From an uncultured Acidobacteriota bacterium (GTDB lineage: Bacteria > Acidobacteriota > Blastocatellia > RBC074): a stretch of 16,905 nt of DNA. The notes under the pieces were generated by a model. That model was given only the letters and a program-made list of their open reading frames with translations. It did no database searches and had not been told where the DNA came from. A program made the position numbers and the translations under genes. Every line of letters starts with the position of its first letter. Position 1 is the first letter of the stretch. Positions 1 to 16,905 of the stretch are shown one piece after another. The DNA lies in NCBI GenBank assembly GCA_937967285.1, contig CALBSU010000680.1, positions 1 through 16,905 on the forward strand, read 5' to 3'.

Positions 1-824
1 GTCCGCTCGCCCAGCGCCGGCGGCTCCATCATCGAAATCCTGACCGCGTTCGATGCCGCGCCGTTGACGGTTGCGACGATCTCCACTTCGCCGGCCGGCA
101 GGTTGGCCGGCAACTTGATGTTGAGCTGGTCCAGCCCCGCAAAGTCGCCCTGCGCCCCTGCAAACAGAACCTCTGCCGCCTTGCCTCCCACAGTCACCTG
201 CACGCCGGCCAGGTTCCCGTGGTTCCTGAAGCCCGTTCCGTACAGGATCAGGAAGAGCTGGTCGCCGGCCGTTCCCTGATTGATCGGCACCGGCACGAAC
301 TTCGCCTGCTGCGCATCGAACCTCCCGACCTGCTCGAAGGACTGCGTGCTGTCGCTTCTGATCCGCAGCAGATTCGCCGCCGCCAGACCTTTTCCGCTCG
401 CGTCGGCCGAGAAGAGCCCCGGAGATACCCCCGCGATCTGCACGTTCCCGCCCGACGTCACCGCCGCTCCCTTGAGCACCTCGATCACCGCCGCTCCGCC
501 CGCCGTTCCCGCGGGCAACTGGAAATTGATCTGATTCGGAGAGACGAAGAAGAGCGGCGCCAGCCGCTCCACTCCCTGCGAATCCCTCACCCGCACCTTC
601 GTCCCGCCGATCTCCGTCGGCAACGGCAGACTCCCCGCGATCGCCGTCGTATCCGTCAGCCCCGATCCGAAACCCGCTACTATCTGCTCAGCCGACAGCC
701 CGTCCCCCCTGTAATTCGCCGCCGAGACGACTGCCAGCCCTCCCTGCGCCCCCGCATCATGCCCTCTCAGCAACAGGCCGGCCATCAATACAATCGCCGG
801 CGCCAGATACCTCATCTTTCTCAT
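1..824 (-). CDS. Secreted TIGR03437-domain protein (partial, C-terminus outside window)
   Basis: The reverse strand is open from ATG 824 to the window edge (274 codons, no stop). An AGAGAGG ribosome site lies 9 nt before the ATG. Residues 1-27 look like a signal peptide (MRKMRYLAP, hydrophobic core, cleavage near AGA-Q). The mature part reads like the TIGR03437 'Solibacter uncharacterized C-terminal domain': [10 protein letters not shown], then [44 protein letters not shown] and [10 protein letters not shown], a beta-rich Ig/IPT-like pattern. This domain is abundant in Acidobacteriota, usually at the end of large secreted proteins; here it starts right after the signal peptide, so the protein may be little more than this domain unless more follows outside the window. 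Its function is unknown; a cell-surface or extracellular adhesive or structural role is only a guess. The family call is firm, the role is not. Confidence 0.85.
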   Translation of the reverse strand, partial: MRKMRYLAPAIVLMAGLLLRGHDAGAQGGLAVVSAANYRGDGLSAEQIVAGFGSGLTDTTAIAGSLPLPTEIGGTKVRVRDSQGVERLAPLFFVSPNQINFQLPAGTAGGAAVIEVLKGAAVTSGGNVQIAGVSPGLFSADASGKGLAAANLLRIRSDSTQSFEQVGRFDAQQAKFVPVPINQGTAGDQLFLILYGTGFRNHGNLAGVQVTVGGKAAEVLFAGAQGDFAGLDQLNIKLPANLPAGEVEIVATVNGAASNAVRISMMEPPALGER

Positions 825-993
825 ACCTACAAACCTCTCTGTTCAGTCCTGCATCCCAGGATCCTGCTGCCTGAGCGAAACGCCTGTCCCTCCGCTCTTG
901 TTTTCACACAACCCGCCCGGACGGTCTCCTCCCCGCCTCGGGCCGGATTTCAGATCTGTCAATGGGGAAACGTCTGGTGATTTTCAGGTTTTC

Positions 994-1012
994 AATTGGT
1001 GAGCGACCAATT
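994..1012. repeat. Inverted repeat AATTGGT-N5-ACCAATT
   Basis: A perfect 7-bp dyad with a 5-bp spacer (GAGCG). It lies about 170 bp upstream of the minus-strand TIGR03437 gene and about 450 bp upstream of the glnD promoter. The size suits a dimeric regulator site, but the regulator is unknown. Confidence 0.35.
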
Positions 1013-1090
1013 ATATGCGCCTCATACCCCGCTCGCAAGCACCCTTTTTTCCGGCCCTCCGCTGATCCTCGTACGTTTCCGGACCTGAGA

Positions 1091-1102
1091 GACAAAAATG
1101 TA
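1091..1102. promoter_or_regulatory. GACA-N4-TGTA site, candidate upstream activator half of a set
   Basis: GACAAAAATGTA differs from a perfect GACA-N4-TGTC dyad only at the last base. It starts 30 bp before the perfect site at 1121, close to three helical turns, and is centred about 362 bp upstream of the predicted sigma-54 start. Binding by an enhancer-binding protein is inferred from position only. Confidence 0.35.
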
Positions 1103-1120
1103 GGAAAAGGGAATCAGCGA

Positions 1121-1132
1121 GACATTAATGTC
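1121..1132. promoter_or_regulatory. Perfect 12-bp palindrome GACATTAATGTC, candidate activator site
   Basis: The sequence equals its own reverse complement. It has the same GACA-N4-TGTC pattern as the site at 1322, and sits about 332 bp upstream of the predicted sigma-54 transcription start of glnD, within the range used by enhancer-binding proteins. The protein that binds is unknown. Confidence 0.4.
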
Positions 1133-1321
1133 AAATTGCTTTCCACTCGAACCCGATCGCAAAGGAGGCGAATCGGGCTGCGGCGAACTTTTTTGCGATC
1201 CTCGGGCGTCTCACCCGGACCAGTCTCCGGATCCTCCATGTCGATCGTCGCCCGACGGCCGAATGGCTCCGGCTGAAGATCAGTTCCTGCCTTCAAATTT
1301 GTAGAAGTATCCTTTATCGAT

Positions 1322-1333
1322 GACAAAATTGTC
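1322..1333. promoter_or_regulatory. GACAAAATTGTC dyad, candidate activator site
   Basis: Arms GACAA and TTGTC flank two central bases. The site is centred about 131 bp upstream of the predicted sigma-54 start, a typical distance for an upstream activator sequence. It shares the GACA-N4-TGTC frame with the site at 1121. Confidence 0.4.
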
Positions 1334-1432
1334 GGATTACAAGTCGGCGCGAGACCGGCGCCCGATTCGTCCGGCGCGTGGAAAGCCAATGGAATCAGGG
1401 GGATTAGCGAAAACGGGTGATTGGATCTGCTG

Positions 1433-1448
1433 TGGCACTGTTATTGCA
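1433..1448 (+). promoter_or_regulatory. Sigma-54 (RpoN) -24/-12 promoter of glnD
   Basis: TGGCAC, five bases, then TTGCA matches the sigma-54 consensus at every defined position, with the invariant GG and GC exactly 10 bp apart. If the GC is at -13/-12, transcription starts near 1459, giving a leader of about 45 nt before ATG 1504. Sigma-54 promoters depend on an enhancer-binding activator such as NtrC. A glnD gene downstream fits nitrogen control. The position rules out the GTG at 1417 as the start for this transcript. Confidence 0.8.
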
Positions 1449-1503
1449 CAACAGGGAGGCAAAGAAAGAGACAGGCAGAGAATGCGGCGATGAGCGGGCA
1501 GGC

Positions 1504-4313
<2,810 letters not shown>

Positions 4314-4365
4314 CAGAGGCCGGACAGGATTTATTACAACACCAACAGACAGAGGAAACCCCAAA

Positions 4366-5844
<1,479 letters not shown>

Positions 5845-5849
5845 GCTGA

Positions 5850-6218
<369 letters not shown>

Positions 6219-6532
6219 TCCGCCGCCTCAAGGATGCGGGAGGGGCATCCGTCAGATCCTTCGGTTGACTGTAGCTTTGCTGGGATCAGGACCGGAAGGA
6301 CGAAAAGGCGCGAGGCCTCTCCCGTCATCAGACAGGTAATTTCATCGCAGGGGCTGCGACGCAGTGGATGATGCGGCAACACCATCCGGTCGCAACCCCT
6401 GGCTCAAACCACGCAAACAACCCAGTTAAAGCGCCTGCGTGGCGATGTTCAGAGTTTAGAACGCGGAATCAGACGATGGCAAGCGTTCGCTCAGAACACC
6501 GCTAGTGCGGGCGGCATCAGGAGCCAAAAGAC
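6219..6532 (+). ncRNA. Structured intergenic leader before the porin (candidate regulatory RNA)
   Basis: The 314 bp hold no plausible ORF but carry several nested dyads. (a) GGATGC/GCATCC (6232-6250). (b) CGGGAGGGGC (6237-6246) and GCCTCTCCCG (6315-6324) could close a larger domain, competing with (a). (c) A 13-position stem, 6348-6360 with 6389-6401, has 12 pairs and one C-A mismatch, and encloses GGATG/CATCC (6366-6370 and 6383-6387). (d) CCACGCA/TGCGTGG (6409-6415 and 6436-6442). An AGGAG ribosome site lies 9 nt before the porin ATG. No T-tract follows, so it is not a simple terminator. It does not match any riboswitch consensus I could recall. It may be a leader, an sRNA or a processed spacer of the glnK transcript. 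Confidence 0.45.
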
Positions 6533-7939
<1,407 letters not shown>

Positions 7940-7967
7940 GGAACGCGCGGTTGGAATAGATATCTAT

Positions 7968-8041
<74 letters not shown>

Positions 8042-8048
8042 GGTTGAT

Positions 8049-8163
8049 ATCCTGTCGCTATCGCTCCAGGTACTGTAGCGGAGAGTGATCCTGTCGCTAT
8101 CGCTCCAGGTACTGTAACGGAGAGTGACCCGCTCGCTATCGCTCGCGGTGCCGTACCGGCATG
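8049..8163 (+). repeat. Tandem 39-bp repeat, about 2.9 copies
   Basis: Unit A (8049-8087) and unit B (8088-8126) differ at a single base (GTAGCGG against GTAACGG). A third, more divergent unit runs from 8127 to about 8163. The core TCGCTATCGCTCC is the reverse complement of the repeat in the glnD-amtB gap. The array lies between the porin terminator and the phosphatase promoter. It is too regular and too short-period for CRISPR, and there is no spacer diversity. Confidence 0.85.
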
Positions 8164-8181
8164 CGGGTTACGGGGCCGTGA

Positions 8182-8187
8182 TATGAT
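8182..8187 (+). promoter_or_regulatory. Possible -10 box (TATGAT) giving a leaderless phosphatase transcript
   Basis: TATGAT ends 6 nt before ATG 8194, which would place +1 on the A of the start codon. There is no ribosome site before this ATG, and no good -35 box is seen. Confidence 0.4.
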
Positions 8188-8193
8188 TCTGTC

Positions 8194-8832
8194 ATGTCAT
8201 TGAACCGGATCAGTCGAATTATCGAGGGAAGAGTCATCGTTCGGGCCGTCCTGGTTGCGGCTCTGCTGGCTCTGTTTCCGGCGATCAGTCCGGCGCGCGA
8301 TCGATACAGCGAGTTGCCGAATTTTCATCAGGTGACGGAGCGGCTCTATCGCGGCGGGCAGCCGCGCGAGGGTGGTCTGAGGCGTCTGGCTGAGCTGGGT
8401 ATCGGCACGATCATCAACCTGAGAGGCCATGACGATCGAATCGAGAAGGAGAGAGCCGAGGCGGAGTCGCTCGGGATGAGGTACTACAGCATTCCGTTGC
8501 CGAGCTTCAGCCGGCCGTCGGATGAGCTGGTCGAGCAGGTCCTGGCGATCATCCTTTCGCCCGGAAGCGGTCGCGTCTTCGTCCACTGCAAGCAGGGAGT
8601 CGACCGGACGGGCACGATCATCGCCTGTTACCGCATCGTTTCAGATCGCTGGACGGTCAAGTCCGCGCTCGACGAAGCGCGGAAGTTCGGACTCAAGTGG
8701 ATGCAGTTCGGGATGAAGGACTTCATCAGGGACTTCGCGCGCCGTCACTCTCAGGAGACGGCTTCGATGAATCTGCCGAGGGAGATGTTCCTGCCGCAGA
8801 GCAGCACGGCGACATTCCGTCCCTTCACCTGA
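8194..8832 (+). CDS. Secreted dual-specificity / tyrosine-type protein phosphatase
   Basis: The 212 residues contain the cysteine phosphatase signature HCKQGVDRTG with nucleophile C132 and phosphate-binding R138. Upstream are NFHQVTERLYRGGQP and LAELGIGTIINLRG, which are typical of bacterial DSP-like proteins. PLPSFSRPSD (about 100-109) is the likely general-acid loop. Residues 17-34 are hydrophobic and end in SPA-R, suggesting export to the periplasm or anchoring in the inner membrane. The substrate could be phosphotyrosine, phospholipid or inositol phosphate; the sequence does not decide. There is no ribosome site before ATG 8194. The last 27 codons overlap the 3' end of the convergent dehydratase gene and look like a non-conserved tail. 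Confidence 0.85.
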   Translation: MSLNRISRIIEGRVIVRAVLVAALLALFPAISPARDRYSELPNFHQVTERLYRGGQPREGGLRRLAELGIGTIINLRGHDDRIEKERAEAESLGMRYYSIPLPSFSRPSDELVEQVLAIILSPGSGRVFVHCKQGVDRTGTIIACYRIVSDRWTVKSALDEARKFGLKWMQFGMKDFIRDFARRHSQETASMNLPREMFLPQSSTATFRPFT

Positions 8833-9719
8833 TTCGCCGTCCTGATCAGGCCGGCCATGGCGACGCCGGCCGATCCCTCGACCATCCATCGTTCCTTCTC
8901 GGCGAGCAGGCGCATGGCCGCGTGGATCTCGGATTCCGTGACCAGCGCGTAGTCGTCAATCAGATCCCGGCAGAGCGGAAACGTCACTGAGCCCGGCTCG
9001 ACTCCGCCGGCGGTGCTCTCCGATATGGTCTCCTGCTCGGGGAATTCGATGATCCTGCCGGCGCGCAGGCATTCGTAGAGGACACGCGAGTTTTCGGGCC
9101 AGCAGCCGACGACGCGGATCCCCGGGTTGACCGATTTGAGGTACGCCGCGACGCCGGCGATCAGTCCGCCGCCGCCGACCGAAATGTAGACGGCATCCAG
9201 TCGCTCGATCTGCCGCGACAGCTCCAGCCCGATCGTTCCCTGGCCGGCGATGACCTCGAGGTCGTTGTAGGGAGAGACGAAGACGCACCCGCTCTCTTCC
9301 GCGGCGGCGCGAGCAGCGGTTTCAGCCGACATGCAATCTCCATCGACGAAGACGAGGCGCCCGCCGAGCCGCTCCATCATGCTTATCTTCGATTGCGAGG
9401 TGTCACGCGGAAGGTAGACGGTCGCCACTGTGCCGACGTGTCGCGCGGCATAGCAGACTCCCAGCCCGTGATTGCCCGTCGATGCGGCAATCACGCCGCG
9501 CCCGAGGTCGGATTCGCCCAGCCCGAGTATGCGGTTGGACGCTCCGCGCAGCTTGAACGATCCGGTCTTCTGCAGATGCTCGAGCTTCAGAAATACCTCG
9601 CATCCCGTCAGATCGCTCAGCGCCGCGGAATATTCCACCGGCGTCTCCCGAATAACCCGGCCTGTCCGCTCAGCCGCAGCCTCAATCATCTCCGGTTTAA
9701 GTGTCGCCAAAGTATTCAC
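8751..9719 (-). CDS. Threonine/serine dehydratase-like PLP enzyme (fold type II)
   Basis: The 322-residue single-domain enzyme belongs to the tryptophan synthase beta / threonine dehydratase superfamily. KTGSFKLRGA gives the PLP lysine K56; ASTGNHGLG (79-87) binds the substrate carboxylate; SVGGGGLIAG with G182-G185 holds the PLP phosphate; CGRN at 308-311 sits by the PLP ring nitrogen. No C-terminal ACT domain is present, so it resembles the catabolic, unregulated type. Likely substrates are L-threonine or L-serine (2-oxoacid plus ammonia), but serine racemase or hydroxyectoine-type EutB are alternatives. The first start, GTG 9719, overlaps the only ribosome site (AAGAGG), so TTG 9710, 8 nt downstream of GAGG, is the more likely start. 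The 3' end overlaps the convergent phosphatase gene by 82 bp. Confidence 0.88.
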   Translation of the reverse strand: MNTLATLKPEMIEAAAERTGRVIRETPVEYSAALSDLTGCEVFLKLEHLQKTGSFKLRGASNRILGLGESDLGRGVIAASTGNHGLGVCYAARHVGTVATVYLPRDTSQSKISMMERLGGRLVFVDGDCMSAETAARAAAEESGCVFVSPYNDLEVIAGQGTIGLELSRQIERLDAVYISVGGGGLIAGVAAYLKSVNPGIRVVGCWPENSRVLYECLRAGRIIEFPEQETISESTAGGVEPGSVTFPLCRDLIDDYALVTESEIHAAMRLLAEKERWMVEGSAGVAMAGLIRTANQVKGRNVAVLLCGRNISLGRFIEAVS

Positions 9720-10130
9720 CTCTTTTGAAGTTATTGTAACAACTCACCTTGTGAAGGAGGATTATTTCGACAGGATTTGACAGGATTTACAGGATAATAT
9801 TGAAAAATCTTGAGTCTGCGACAGAGAATATCGGAGCAAAAAAGGCTACTTCATACCCCTCAATCAATCCTGTAAATCCTGTCAAATCCTGTAAATCCTG
9901 TCTAAATAATCCTCCTCCACAAGCTGAGTAGTTACAATAAAAGATCGATTCTTCATTCAGGTTACAGCACCCGGCGGAGACTTTGAAGGCGGGAATTTAT
10001 CTTCCCGAACGTAATAATCATGACAAACTTTCGTGGAGTCATGAGTGAGCATGTCTGGTATTTCCAATGGGTATGCATCACAATTGAACCCGGCGGGAAA
10101 GAAGATCGTAAACTGAATTTGACTCTGATT
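9720..10130. other. Divergent intergenic region dominated by an inverted-repeat element
   Basis: Between the minus-strand dehydratase and the plus-strand kinase. It is clearly more AT-rich than the flanking genes. The first half is the inverted repeat described separately. Positions 9941-10130 hold no recognised site except TAATAAT at 10012-10018, a possible -10 box. The kinase frame is open back to ATG 10020, but codon use there is unlike the gene. Confidence 0.6.
9731..9940. mobile_element. MITE-like 210-bp inverted-repeat element with ACAGGATTT units
   Basis: The left arm 9731-9795 and right arm 9867-9940 are near-perfect reverse complements. They differ at a handful of bases and by one extra 9-bp ACAGGATTT-type unit in the right arm. 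The central 71 bp are unique and non-coding. Both ends read GTTACAATAA outward. The arms contain repeated (G/A)ACAGGATTT units, which can slip and so explain the length difference. No transposase and no clear target duplication are seen. The structure suits a non-autonomous element or a long cruciform/hairpin RNA. A fragment, GACAGGATTTA, also occurs upstream of amtB near 4324. Confidence 0.75.
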
Positions 10131-12557
<2,427 letters not shown>

Positions 12558-12561
12558 GATA

Positions 12562-12589
12562 AAAATCGCCCGGAGCCGCAGCTCCGGGC
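12562..12589 (-). terminator. Intrinsic terminator of the minus-strand small membrane gene
   Basis: A perfect 9-bp stem (GCCCGGAGC with GCTCCGGGC) and a 4-nt loop. On the minus strand it is followed by GATTTTT. It lies about 40 bp past the stop of the gene at 12629-12964. On the plus strand there is no T-tract, so for the kinase gene (stop 12557) it would work poorly. Confidence 0.8.
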
Positions 12590-12628
12590 AGTGGTGAAGG
12601 AGGGAGGGAGAAAAACCTTTGTCTGCGT

Positions 12629-12964
12629 TTACCTGCCGCTGACCAGGGATGCCAGTTCCGGCAGCAGTTGCGAAGCCGCCAGCGCCGCCAGAAATGTCCC
12701 AACCGTAGCGACCAGCCTGACTCTGTTGCGCATGACGAGAACTCCTTTGTATGATCCGGCCTTTGAGATGGGCGGACCCGGTTTGATTCGATTCTGTATC
12801 GGCGAGGTTTCAGTGAAAGCCAGCCAGATGAGGCCCGCCACGTAGAGCAGACAGGCGGTCAGTGCAATGACCGAGACCGCTGTAATCATCCAGATGATCG
12901 CATCCATCATCATTCGCTCGAACAGGACCTGATGGTTCGGTCCGGGGAAATCGGTGAAATTCAT
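12629..12964 (-). CDS. Small two-helix membrane protein, hypothetical
   Basis: The 111-residue ORF has a strong ribosome site (GGGAGG, 4 nt before ATG 12964), coding-like codon use and its own terminator. Residues about 22-50 (IIWMITAVSVIALTACLLYV and on) and 84-107 (LVATVGTFLAALAASQLLPE) are hydrophobic and probably cross the inner membrane; the link between them is polar and proline-rich (about 51-75). No known family is recognised. A second in-frame ATG (12733, Met78) is preceded by a perfect AAAGGAG 8 nt upstream and would make a 34-residue single-helix peptide, so either a short isoform or an alternative main product is possible. It is divergent from the D-cysteine desulfhydrase gene. 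Confidence 0.65.
   Translation of the reverse strand: MNFTDFPGPNHQVLFERMMMDAIIWMITAVSVIALTACLLYVAGLIWLAFTETSPIQNRIKPGPPISKAGSYKGVLVMRNRVRLVATVGTFLAALAASQLLPELASLVSGR
12742..12748 (-). promoter_or_regulatory. Internal ribosome binding site AAAGGAG
   Basis: On the minus strand AAAGGAG lies 8 nt before ATG 12733, inside the small membrane protein gene and in its frame. It is stronger and better spaced than the site of the full-length start, so it may direct internal initiation. Confidence 0.5.
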
Positions 12965-13108
12965 ATCGCCTCCCGGATGATACTGCGTGGGTGCCGCGGC
13001 TCTCCTGTTCGAGGGCCGTTTACTCTCCGAAAATCATCTGCGACTGATAGATCGGAAATCGTTGCCGGTTTCCCTCACACTTTTTCAATTGAATTGGATT
13101 CTCCCTGA

Positions 13109-13114
13109 TAAAAT
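13109..13114 (+). promoter_or_regulatory. Possible -10 box (TAAAAT) giving a leaderless dcyD-like transcript
   Basis: TAAAAT ends 6 nt before ATG 13121 (3 nt before ATG 13118), so +1 would fall on the second ATG. No ribosome site and no clear -35 box are present. The arrangement is the same as at the phosphatase gene (8182-8194). Confidence 0.4.
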
Positions 13115-13117
13115 GGA

Positions 13118-14963
<1,846 letters not shown>

Positions 14964-14964
14964 G

Positions 14965-16905
<1,941 letters not shown>

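Larger units (their letters stand above)
825..1432. other. Long intergenic region with several dyads, no convincing gene
   Basis: About 600 bp separates the divergent TIGR03437 gene and glnD. Short ORFs on both strands have no ribosome site, no family resemblance and implausible composition. The region contains an inverted repeat AATTGGT/ACCAATT (994-1012), two mutually exclusive hairpins (1152-1177 or 1155-1200) and three GACA-N4-TGTM-like sites (1091, 1121, 1322) upstream of a sigma-54 promoter. It is best read as a regulatory region, mainly for glnD. Confidence 0.6.

Noticed and set aside
219..980. 253-codon plus-strand ORF opposite the TIGR03437 gene
   Set aside because: Arg-rich shadow; the minus frame has a signal peptide, ribosome site and domain match.
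1114..1389. 91-codon minus-strand ORF upstream of glnD
   Set aside because: Starts at TTG without a ribosome site, covers palindromes and hairpins, and has no family resemblance.
1417..1503. Extra 29-residue N-terminus of GlnD from GTG 1417
   Set aside because: The codons overlap a perfect sigma-54 promoter whose transcript starts near 1459; the residues do not resemble GlnD.
6371..6387. GCGGCAAC stretch as a SAM-type riboswitch core
   Set aside because: The rest of the SAM-I/IV core (kink-turn, paired joining regions) is absent and the gene context is not methionine metabolism.
6472..6490. Second sigma-54-like site (TGGCAAG...TCGCT) before the porin
   Set aside because: The GG-GC distance is 9 bp, one short of the strict spacing.
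9770..9905. Possible CRISPR from ACAGGATTT repeats
   Set aside because: Units are only about 9 bp, have no spacers and lie as mirror images in two arms of an inverted repeat.
10020..10130. Extra 37 residues at the kinase N-terminus from ATG 10020
   Set aside because: AT-rich codons, no ribosome site, and family proteins begin at the MIGETVSHYRI position.

Overview
The window looks like a chromosomal segment of a moderately GC-rich Gram-negative bacterium, most probably an Acidobacteriota member. The main clues are a secreted protein with the TIGR03437 ('Solibacter uncharacterized C-terminal') domain, a serine/threonine kinase fused to a FlgO/TolB-like domain and TPRs, and a BBP2-type outer-membrane porin beside amtB/glnK. 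The class cannot be fixed from sequence alone. No rRNA, tRNA, CRISPR array, transposase or phage gene is visible.

Layout. (1) 1-824, minus strand: secreted TIGR03437 protein, cut by the window edge. (2) 825-1503: long non-coding region that ends in a full-consensus sigma-54 promoter (1433-1448), with three GACA-N4-TGTM-like sites further upstream. (3) 1504-7939, plus strand: nitrogen-sensing and ammonium-uptake block, glnD (PII uridylyltransferase), amtB (ammonium channel), glnK/glnB-type PII with Tyr51 intact, a 314-bp structured leader, then a BBP2 porin closed by a strong intrinsic terminator. (4) 8049-8163: tandem 39-bp repeats that share a core, in opposite orientation, with repeats in the glnD-amtB gap. 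(5) 8194-9719: a secreted dual-specificity-type phosphatase convergent with, and overlapping by 82 bp, a fold-type II PLP dehydratase. (6) 9731-9940: a 210-bp MITE-like inverted repeat between divergent genes. (7) 10131-12557: cytosolic Ser/Thr kinase-FlgO/TolB-TPR protein. (8) 12629-12964, minus strand: small two-helix membrane protein with its own terminator and a possible internal start. (9) 13121-16905, plus strand: tightly coupled D-cysteine desulfhydrase-like enzyme, double hotdog (MaoC-like) protein and UvrD/PcrA-type helicase, the last cut by the window edge.

How it fits together. The sigma-54 promoter, GlnD, AmtB and PII form a recognisable nitrogen-control unit: GlnD would uridylylate PII at Tyr51 under nitrogen limitation, and unmodified PII would block AmtB. 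The porin could be the outer-membrane entry route of the same system. The sigma-54 promoter also settles the glnD start at ATG 1504, because an upstream GTG lies before the expected transcription start. The most interesting unexplained items are the structured leader before the porin, the three upstream palindromes, the MITE-like element with outward -10-like ends, the shared intergenic repeat family, and the nested small membrane ORF.
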